From NCBI GenBank assembly GCA_020353135.1, contig CP070688.1, positions 3,826,109 through 3,837,813 on the forward strand: 11,705 bases of DNA. Reading direction: 5' to 3'. Each line of letters opens with the position of its first letter. The first letter of the stretch is position 1. Shown here one piece after another: positions 1-5,392 of the stretch. Source of the stretch: Chloroflexota bacterium. GTDB taxonomy: Bacteria; Chloroflexota; Anaerolineae; Promineifilales; Promineifilaceae. Below the pieces are notes generated by a model. It was not told where the DNA came from. It did no database searches and saw nothing but the letters and a program-made list of their open reading frames with translations. The translations under genes and the position numbers were made by a program.

Positions 1-67
1 GCAGTTGGGCCAGGCACTGAGCCCAGGCAGAGCGGTTCTTGACGAATCTGAACGGGGGCAACGTCAC
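1..67 (-). CDS. Possible N-terminus of a gene leaving the window on the left (partial)
   Basis: An open minus-strand frame runs from a GTG at 65-67 to the window edge, giving 22 codons (VTLPPFRFVKNRSAWAQCLA...). An AAGG lies 6 nt upstream of the GTG, a reasonable ribosome binding site, and TACAAT at 106-111 on the minus strand could be a -10 box, although I find no good -35 for it. The orientation would make it divergent from the GNAT gene. The fragment is too short to identify or even to prove that it is coding; the stretch could equally be intergenic. Confidence 0.3.
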   Translation of the reverse strand, partial: MTLPPFRFVKNRSAWAQCLAQL

Positions 68-159
68 CTTATACCTTAATCCTTTTGCGAAGCGGTCGTA
101 CTGACATTGTACCAGCCAATGGCCTGTTCAGCCACGCCACGCAAAATCGCCGCTTGATA

Positions 160-190
160 TTGCGTTAGCGGCCGGCGGCGGTGATAGAAT
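160..190 (+). promoter_or_regulatory. Candidate promoter of the GNAT gene, leaderless arrangement
   Basis: TAGAAT at 185-190 matches a -10 box and ends 7 nt before the ATG at 198, so transcription would begin at or within a base of the start codon. A weak -35 (TTGCGT, 160-165) sits 19 bp upstream. The gene has no usable Shine-Dalgarno: the only GGAG (192-195) is 2 nt from the ATG. Together these features fit a leaderless mRNA. Confidence 0.35.
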
Positions 191-197
191 CGGAGTC

Positions 198-1139
198 ATG
201 AATGACAGGTCCGTCGAGGTCCGGCCGGTCGGATGGCGTGATTTGCCGGCCGTCACGCGTATGACCTTCGACAATATGATCGGCGTCGACCGCTATTTCA
301 CCAGGATGGTCCGCAATCCCCTCGGTCGTTGGTTCACCTATGGCATGCTGCCGCTTTATCTGCAATTCTCCGGGCAAGGATACAAGGCGCTGGTCGACGG
401 ACAGACCGCGGGCTGCGCATTTCTGCACCTGCGGCGCAGCAGCGGTTACATCTTTAACGTCAGCGTCAACGGACCGTACCGTCGCCAGGGAGTTGGCCGA
501 AGGCTGATGCTTAATCTGGAGGAGATGATTAAGGGGCGAGGCCGGGAGTGGGCGGTCCTGCAGGTAGACCTGGGCAACGAACCGGCCGAGCGGATGTACC
601 GGCAACTGGGCTACCGGCCGTTCCATCCACATTTCTTGCGGCGCGAGATGAGCCCGCCCATAAGCCGGGCCATGACCGGCGGCGCCGCTATCCAACGCCT
701 GGGCAACCGGCCGGGCTTCCGCAGATTCCAGCGCTACCTGAATCTCGAGCGGGGGCGAGGCGAACTTTGGGCGTCGTCGGTCATCGACGAATATGATTCC
801 TGGCCAGGGCGACGTGGCGCCTTCTGGCGATGTCTTCTGTACGACCGGGAGATTGGCTGCGCCCAGGTGATTGACCTAAACAGCCGGTCGCTGATCAGGC
901 TGACCCTGAAGCCGGATTACTGGGGCTACCTGGCAACAGGGGGCCTGGTCAAGAAATTGATCGACAGCCTGACCCGTCGTCCGGATTACGTCGACCTGTT
1001 CCTTGAAAGCAGCGCCCACCACCGGGCAGCAATGCCCGTGCTGAAAGGAATGGGATTTGCGGAGCGCAGCCGATCACGACTACTCATGCTCAAGCCTTTG
1101 CCCGACGGCGACTCGGGGCAGTCAGCGGTAATCAATTAG
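198..1139 (+). CDS. Tandem GNAT-family N-acetyltransferase
   Basis: Predicted cytoplasmic acetyl-CoA-dependent acyltransferase of 313 aa; the substrate cannot be read from the sequence. The N-terminal half is a canonical GNAT domain. Motif A, the acetyl-CoA pyrophosphate loop, is RRQGVGRRL at residues 95-103 (R95-x-x-G98-x-G100), and motif B contains N127, A130, Y134 and LGY at 137-139. The C-terminal half (about 190-300) looks like a second, degenerate GNAT fold: a strand, a helix, then VDLFLESSAHHRAAMPVLKG with GMGF, but no R/Q-x-x-G-x-G loop. A length near 315 aa is usual for tandem GNAT proteins such as mycothiol synthase, but nothing specific supports that function. ATG198 is chosen because no good alternative exists and a -10 box lies just ahead. 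The stop codon overlaps that of the convergent epimerase gene. Confidence 0.87.
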   Translation: MNDRSVEVRPVGWRDLPAVTRMTFDNMIGVDRYFTRMVRNPLGRWFTYGMLPLYLQFSGQGYKALVDGQTAGCAFLHLRRSSGYIFNVSVNGPYRRQGVGRRLMLNLEEMIKGRGREWAVLQVDLGNEPAERMYRQLGYRPFHPHFLRREMSPPISRAMTGGAAIQRLGNRPGFRRFQRYLNLERGRGELWASSVIDEYDSWPGRRGAFWRCLLYDREIGCAQVIDLNSRSLIRLTLKPDYWGYLATGGLVKKLIDSLTRRPDYVDLFLESSAHHRAAMPVLKGMGFAERSRSRLLMLKPLPDGDSGQSAVIN

Positions 1140-2083
1140 CCGTGAGCGCGATACCAGTGCCAAAACTCGGCCACGCCCTGCTCGACGGATATCTTGGGAT
1201 CGTAGCCTAGAAGCCTGGCCGCCTTGCCGATATCGGCGTAGGTGGCCTCGACATCGGCCGCCGGTTTTGGTTTGTCGACCAGGTTGGCCCGGCTGCCGGC
1301 CTTGTCTTCAATCAGCCCTACAAAATCCTTGAGCAGCGTCGGCTCGCCCCGGCCGAGGTTAATGATCTCGTAGCCCAGCGGCCGGTCCAGGGCGGCCATG
1401 ACGCCGTCGGTGATATCTTCGACGAAGGTCCAGTCGCGATACATCTGGCCGCCGTTGTAGATCGGGATCTGGGTGCCTTTGGTGGCGCTGTCCGCCACCA
1501 GGTAGGCCATCATGTCAGGCCGGCCGTTCGGACCGTAAACGGTGAAGAAACGAATGGCAGTGAAACTGAGATCGTACAGGTAGTGGTAGGTGTAACCCAG
1601 CATCTCAACCCCACGCTTGGCGGCGGCGTAAGGTTGAAGAGGCCGGTCGCAGGGATCGGTTTCCAGGAAAGGTATCTGCTTGGTGGCCCCGTACACCGAA
1701 GAGGTCGAGGCGAAGACGAAGTTACTAACCTGGTTGAAGCGCGCCGCGTCCATCAAGTTCTGACTGCCGTTGTAGTCGACTTCCACGTACAGATCGGGGT
1801 ACTTCACCGCCGGCCGCACGCCGGCCAGGGCCGCTAAATGGGCGACGGCCTCAAACCGTTCCTCTTCAAACAGAACGAGCATTTGTTCCCGGTCGCGGAT
1901 GTCAGCTTCAATCATCTTGAAGTTGGCATAGGCGGCGAGACGTAGTTCGTTGGCTCGCTTTTTGGCCGGGTCGTAGTAGTCGTTGAAATTGTCCAGGCCG
2001 ACCACCTGGTCGCCTCGCCGGGCCAATTTCTCGGCCAGATTGCTGCCGATAAAACCAGCCGCGCCACTAACTAGAACTTTCAT
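1136..2083 (-). CDS. NAD-dependent UDP-sugar epimerase (UDP-glucuronate 4-epimerase-like)
   Basis: Extended short-chain dehydrogenase of 315 aa that should epimerise a nucleotide sugar at C4 via a bound NAD, feeding polysaccharide or envelope glycan synthesis in the cytoplasm. Visible motifs are the Rossmann loop G7-A-A-G10-F-I-G13, the acidic NAD-ribose residue in GLDNFNDYY (D31), the catalytic Thr in FASTSSVYG (near T127), and Y152-x3-K156. The phrases LDNFNDYYDPAKKR, GVRPAVKYPDLYVEVD and RFFTVYGPNGRPDM resemble UDP-glucuronate 4-epimerases more than classical GalE, although dehydratases and other epimerases share much of this. The ATG at 2081-2083 is supported by an AAAAGGA Shine-Dalgarno ending 7 nt upstream. 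It starts 15 bp after the recJ stop, so the two are probably co-transcribed. Its TAA overlaps the stop of the opposing GNAT gene. Confidence 0.9.
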   Translation of the reverse strand: MKVLVSGAAGFIGSNLAEKLARRGDQVVGLDNFNDYYDPAKKRANELRLAAYANFKMIEADIRDREQMLVLFEEERFEAVAHLAALAGVRPAVKYPDLYVEVDYNGSQNLMDAARFNQVSNFVFASTSSVYGATKQIPFLETDPCDRPLQPYAAAKRGVEMLGYTYHYLYDLSFTAIRFFTVYGPNGRPDMMAYLVADSATKGTQIPIYNGGQMYRDWTFVEDITDGVMAALDRPLGYEIINLGRGEPTLLKDFVGLIEDKAGSRANLVDKPKPAADVEATYADIGKAARLLGYDPKISVEQGVAEFWHWYRAHG

Positions 2084-2090
2084 AACCGTT

Positions 2091-2097
2091 TCCTTTT
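2091..2097 (-). promoter_or_regulatory. Ribosome binding site of the epimerase gene
   Basis: AAAAGGA on the minus strand, 7 nt before the ATG. It lies directly behind the recJ stop, which is followed in frame by a second stop (TGA TAA). This arrangement suggests coupled translation in a recJ-epimerase transcript. Confidence 0.6.
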
Positions 2098-2098
2098 A

Positions 2099-3808
2099 TC
2101 ATTCGGCAACTCGAATATCCTGTACCACAAGCTGTAAATCGCGCCGGTTGTTCCACTCGTTGACGCTGATGGTGTAGGCCAGATCGATGCGATCAGGCAA
2201 TCGGCCGGCCCAGTCGCCCTGGCGGAAGGCGATGCAGCCAAGCTTCACCCGGCCGTCGCCCACCCAGAGCTGCAAGTGCGAGCTGTCGTGGCCCACCGCG
2301 CGATGGCCGTAGAGTTGTACGTCAAGGCTGGCGAAGGTGGGCGCCGGATTAGCATAGCCTGTCGGTTCCAGTTTCTGCAATACATCGTGAAGGGCCCAAT
2401 CGACGTCGCCGATGGCCAGCTCGGCGTCGATAGGGATCGAAGGCGCCAGTTGGTCCACCTGTAGTTCAGCGGCCGCGATCTCGGTGATCGCCCGCTGAAA
2501 TTGATCGAGATTCTCGTTGCGGACCGTGAAGCCGGCTGCCTGGGCATGCCCGCCATGCCGCTCCAATAGCGAGGCAACCTCGTCCAGCGCTTCGGTTATA
2601 TGAAACTCCGGGATGGAACGACACGATCCCCGGCTTTCGCCATCGCCCCACTCGATCACGATGGCCGGCCGGTAGTATTTGTCCGCCAGCCGGCTGGCCA
2701 CAAGGCCAACCACGCCTGACTTGAATCCTTCGTCGATGGCAAACAGCAGCGGCTGGCTGGGATCGATCATCGTTTCGGCTTGCTCAACGAGACGAGCGGT
2801 GAGTTGTTGCCGATCGCGGTTGAGTTCGTTTAACTTCTCGGCAAATTGATGGGCCATGATCTGATTGTTCACCGCCAGAAGCTTGGCCGCGTCGTAGGCA
2901 TGAGAAAGCCGGCCGGCGGCATTGATGCGCGGCCCCAGGGCGAAGGCGATCGATTCTGACGTCAGCGCCGAGTCCGACATGCCGGCCACGTCCGCCAGGG
3001 CGCGAACGCCGGGACGATTCCTATCGTTGAGCGTCTTCAGGCCCTGGGTCACTAGCTGGCGATTCTCGCCCATAAGAGGCGCCAGGTCGGCCACTGTGCC
3101 TATGGCGACCAGGTCCAGGAGTTCCGCTTCCCGAAATGTCGCGCCCTCGCCAAATTCGCTCTTCAGCGCCTGGGCCAGCTTGAAAGCAATCCCGACGCCG
3201 GCCAGGTAACGCTCCGGGTAGCTGGACTCCGGGCGCTTGGGGTTTATCGTGGCCACAGAACTGGGCAACTCGGGCCCCAGGCTATGGTGATCGGTGACGA
3301 TCATGTCCAAGCCCAATCGGACGGCTTCTTTTACTTCTTCCAGAGCCCGAATGCCGCAGTCCACGGTTATTACCAGGTCAGCGCCCTTGGCCCGCAATTC
3401 TTGCAGGGCCTCCATATTCAAGCCGTAGCCCTCGTCGACGCGATCGGGAATGTAGGCGAAGGCATTCTGGCGCGGGATGCCCAGCCCTCGCAAGGCCTCG
3501 ACCAGGAGCACGCTGGAAGTCACCCCGTCGGCGTCGAAGTCGCCATAGACCACTATGGTCTCGCCGTTCTCCACTGCTTGTCTAATGCGGGCGACGGCGC
3601 GCTCCATGTCGGGCAGGAGGAAAGGATCAGTTGGATTCAAGTAACGGCGGTCAAGAAAAGCATCTATCTCCGGCCTATTCTTAACGCCGCGAGTGTAGAG
3701 CACCTGCACCAAAGCCCAATGCCTGTGGGCCATCTCTTGCTTCAATTCAAAGGGGACTGGCGGGGCAAATTGCCAAGTCTTAGCCGGCAGGCTTTCAGGA
3801 CGACTCAT
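2099..3808 (-). CDS. recJ: Single-stranded-DNA-specific exonuclease RecJ
   Basis: 5'-3' ssDNA exonuclease of recombination and mismatch repair, DHH phosphoesterase superfamily, cytoplasmic. Numbering from the ATG at 3808 (569 aa, close to the E. coli length of 577): motif I YGDFDADG with D90, D92 and D94; motif II TVDCG with D150; motif III TDHH at 172-175; motif IV TVADLAPL with D241; then GPRINAAGRL at 292-301. The DHHA1 domain follows, with SGVVG (364-368), RGSCRS (393-398) and GGHAQAAGF (419-427), and a C-terminal OB-like region completes it. All metal-binding motifs are intact, so it should be active. A GTG at 3826 in the same frame would add six residues; neither start has a strong Shine-Dalgarno, and I prefer the ATG. 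It ends in tandem stops (TGA TAA) immediately before the epimerase ribosome site. It is preceded by pheA with a 142-bp gap. Confidence 0.95.
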   Translation of the reverse strand: MSRPESLPAKTWQFAPPVPFELKQEMAHRHWALVQVLYTRGVKNRPEIDAFLDRRYLNPTDPFLLPDMERAVARIRQAVENGETIVVYGDFDADGVTSSVLLVEALRGLGIPRQNAFAYIPDRVDEGYGLNMEALQELRAKGADLVITVDCGIRALEEVKEAVRLGLDMIVTDHHSLGPELPSSVATINPKRPESSYPERYLAGVGIAFKLAQALKSEFGEGATFREAELLDLVAIGTVADLAPLMGENRQLVTQGLKTLNDRNRPGVRALADVAGMSDSALTSESIAFALGPRINAAGRLSHAYDAAKLLAVNNQIMAHQFAEKLNELNRDRQQLTARLVEQAETMIDPSQPLLFAIDEGFKSGVVGLVASRLADKYYRPAIVIEWGDGESRGSCRSIPEFHITEALDEVASLLERHGGHAQAAGFTVRNENLDQFQRAITEIAAAELQVDQLAPSIPIDAELAIGDVDWALHDVLQKLEPTGYANPAPTFASLDVQLYGHRAVGHDSSHLQLWVGDGRVKLGCIAFRQGDWAGRLPDRIDLAYTISVNEWNNRRDLQLVVQDIRVAE

Positions 3809-3869
3809 GGTCTCGAATGGTAGCACGTCCTTGCCGGTAGGTGCAACGCCGCTGGACTCCTGTCAGGTG

Positions 3870-3905
3870 GCAAGCTGCACAAAAGAGAGCGCTTTCGGAG
3901 CTTGC
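3870..3905. repeat. Inverted repeat in the pheA-recJ gap
   Basis: GCAAGCT at 3870-3876 is perfectly complementary to AGCTTGC at 3899-3905, with a 22-nt spacer that contains AGCGCT. No T-tract follows on the minus strand, so it is not a standard terminator of pheA. It could be an RNA hairpin between pheA and recJ or a protein site. I see no convincing promoter for recJ in this gap (3809-3950). Confidence 0.3.
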
Positions 3906-3950
3906 TGAAGGGCGACGCGTCAGCCGGTCGAGTGACTGGCCAACGTTTTT

Positions 3951-5135
3951 TCAGGGTCGCGTCTCGTAACTCGAATCGCTGGCGGTCAACGGCGCGGCCG
4001 GGTACGAGCCAAGGACCTTGAGGAACGACGCTTGTTTGAGGATGCCCATGAGGGCCTCGCGGATCTCCGGTTGGTCCTCATGACCCTCAAAATCCACATA
4101 AAACAAGTAATGCCAGGGCCGGTTGCGGCGGGGACGCGATTCGATCTTGGTCAGGTTGATGTCTCTGTCGGCCAGCGCCGCCAATACCCTGTGCAGCGCG
4201 CCTGGCTTGTGGCGGGTGGTAAAAATCACGGAGGTCTTGCTGGGATCCTTGCGAGGCGGATCGTCCAGGCCCAGGATGAAAAACCGGGTGTAATTGAGCT
4301 GTTCATCTTCGAAATGACGAGCCAGGATCTCCAGGCCATAGGTTTTGGCTGCCAGGGCGCTGGCGATGGCCGCCGTACCCGGCTCGGGTCGGGCCGCCAG
4401 GTCGCGCGCGGCGCCGGCCGTGTCATAGTGGGCCACCGCTTCAATGCCTTGGCGGCGTAGCGTCTGCTGGCATTGGGCCAGCGCCTGTGGATGGGATCTT
4501 ACGCGCTTGATGTCGCGCAAGTTCAGCCCGGCCGGCGCGATCAGACAATGTTCAACGCGCAAGATGACCTCACCCTGAATGCGCAGATCGTGGTCGGCCA
4601 GCTGGTCGTAGGCGTCGCTTACGGTACCGGCCAGTGAGTTTTCTACCGGTAGTATTCCCCTCTGTGATCGGCCATGATGGATGGCGTCGAAGATGCTGGC
4701 GAAATCAGGACACGGCAGTGAGGTAGCGTCGTGACCGAAGTGATTGCGCAGAGCCTGTTCCGAGTAGGCGCCGGACTCACCTTGAAAGGCAACGACGAGC
4801 TTTTCCTTAGTCGACGAATCTGTACTCTCGACAGTCGACGAATCTGTACTCTCGACGGTTCGTTTCTGGCCATCGTTGATCGGCGAACTTGGGTTCTGGT
4901 CGGTCCGATTTGACGCGACACTCTTCTTGGCAAACGACGAAGTCAAACTCCGGCTTGACCAGTTAGAGGTAGTGCCCTCCTTACTCGCCGGCGAAGTAAC
5001 GCTCTCGCTTGGTCGAGTGAAGGCAGCGCGCTCCTTGCCGGCTTCTTCGGCCGGTTCGTCGTCGCCGGCCAGGATCTCCTCCAGGTCAAAGCCATCAAGT
5101 CCATCATCTTTTTCGCCATCATACGCATTGTTCAT
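3951..5135 (-). CDS. pheA: Prephenate dehydratase with a long N-terminal extension
   Basis: Converts prephenate to phenylpyruvate in phenylalanine biosynthesis; cytoplasmic. Numbering from the ATG at 5135 (394 aa): catalytic domain about 113-290 with FQGESGAYSE (117-126), ILPVENSLAGTV (161-172), SHPQAL (214-219), AAIAS (255-259) and the catalytic TRF motif T283-R284-F285. A regulatory ACT domain spans about 300-375 with GALH (312-315) and ESRP (332-335), the signature that binds phenylalanine for feedback inhibition. There is no chorismate mutase domain. Monofunctional enzymes are usually near 280 aa; residues 1-112 are an extra acidic, then Ser/Thr-rich, apparently disordered segment containing VESTDSST twice. 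The ATG is chosen over an upstream TTG (5195) because GGAGG lies 5 nt ahead of it. No internal start lies between the extension and the catalytic domain. Confidence 0.94.
   Translation of the reverse strand: MNNAYDGEKDDGLDGFDLEEILAGDDEPAEEAGKERAAFTRPSESVTSPASKEGTTSNWSSRSLTSSFAKKSVASNRTDQNPSSPINDGQKRTVESTDSSTVESTDSSTKEKLVVAFQGESGAYSEQALRNHFGHDATSLPCPDFASIFDAIHHGRSQRGILPVENSLAGTVSDAYDQLADHDLRIQGEVILRVEHCLIAPAGLNLRDIKRVRSHPQALAQCQQTLRRQGIEAVAHYDTAGAARDLAARPEPGTAAIASALAAKTYGLEILARHFEDEQLNYTRFFILGLDDPPRKDPSKTSVIFTTRHKPGALHRVLAALADRDINLTKIESRPRRNRPWHYLFYVDFEGHEDQPEIREALMGILKQASFLKVLGSYPAAPLTASDSSYETRP
4809..4856. repeat. Perfect 24-bp tandem duplication inside pheA
   Basis: Two identical 24-bp copies (4809-4832 and 4833-4856) lie head to tail. 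In the pheA frame they encode VESTDSST twice (residues 94-101 and 102-109). Each copy is bounded by GTCGA/TCGAC inverted ends. Identity at silent positions implies a recent or actively changing duplication. A multiple of three keeps the frame. Confidence 0.95.
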
Positions 5136-5140
5136 GGCTT

Positions 5141-5145
5141 CCTCC
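5141..5145 (-). promoter_or_regulatory. Strong ribosome binding site deciding the pheA start
   Basis: GGAGG on the minus strand, 5 nt before the ATG at 5133-5135. The alternative TTG at 5193-5195 lies within an inverted repeat and has no comparable site, so the shorter protein is favoured. Confidence 0.75.
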
Positions 5146-5185
5146 GTACGTTGCCAAGGGAATTCTCGCGCCGCACTGAGCCCTT

Positions 5186-5204
5186 TATCCGGCAAGCTCG
5201 GATA
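5186..5204. repeat. Inverted repeat in the pheA leader
   Basis: TATCCG (5186-5191) and CGGATA (5199-5204) form a perfect 6-bp stem with a 7-nt loop, about 50 nt upstream of the pheA start codon. It would be transcribed in the predicted leader. No T-tract follows, and I see no T-box signature or Phe-rich leader peptide. Confidence 0.35.
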
Positions 5205-5307
5205 CGGTCTTCGTAATGTGATGTGTTATCGCGCTGGTGACAGGTCGTCGGGAGCGATTTGCCGCGGCCGCCGGTCAGACGTCGACTGTGGACTTGGCGA
5301 TGGGCCC

Positions 5308-5321
5308 GACGGTCAACCGTC
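5308..5321. promoter_or_regulatory. Operator-like inverted repeat downstream of the pheA promoter
   Basis: GACGGT (5308-5313) and ACCGTC (5316-5321) form a 6-bp inverted repeat with a 2-bp centre. It begins about 10 bp downstream of the candidate -10 box, which is where a repressor would block transcription. The bound protein is unknown. Confidence 0.35.
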
Positions 5322-5331
5322 ACGTCTAGCC

Positions 5332-5360
5332 ATTATAGCGTCATAGCTGGGCAGGATCGA
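5332..5360 (-). promoter_or_regulatory. Candidate promoter of pheA
   Basis: A consensus TATAAT lies at 5332-5337 on the minus strand, with a weak -35 (TCGATC, 5355-5360) 17 bp upstream. Predicted transcription start is near 5325, about 190 nt ahead of the pheA ATG. It lies in the only sizeable gap between the UvrD-like gene and pheA, so pheA (and possibly recJ and the epimerase gene behind it) probably forms a separate transcript. Confidence 0.45.
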
Positions 5361-5392
5361 TAGTCCTTACTTCCCCTTTTCTTGATCCCAAC

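Noticed and set aside
3284..3823. 179-codon plus-strand frame opposite recJ
   Set aside because: It is the antisense shadow of recJ, whose DHH motifs are all intact in the other strand.
3923..3951. Hairpin GCCGGTC-GAGT-GACTGGC followed by a T-run on the plus strand, resembling a rho-independent terminator
   Set aside because: It would act on the plus strand, where no gene ends. Read on the minus strand (pheA direction) the stem has an A-C mismatch and no T-run follows it. The T-run is also 5 nt away from the stem.
5132..5323. 63-codon minus-strand frame (GTG start) ending in an ATGA overlap with the pheA start
   Set aside because: Its composition is Arg-rich without recognisable pattern, its GTG would sit at the predicted transcript start, and it has no ribosome site. 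It is not a Phe leader peptide.
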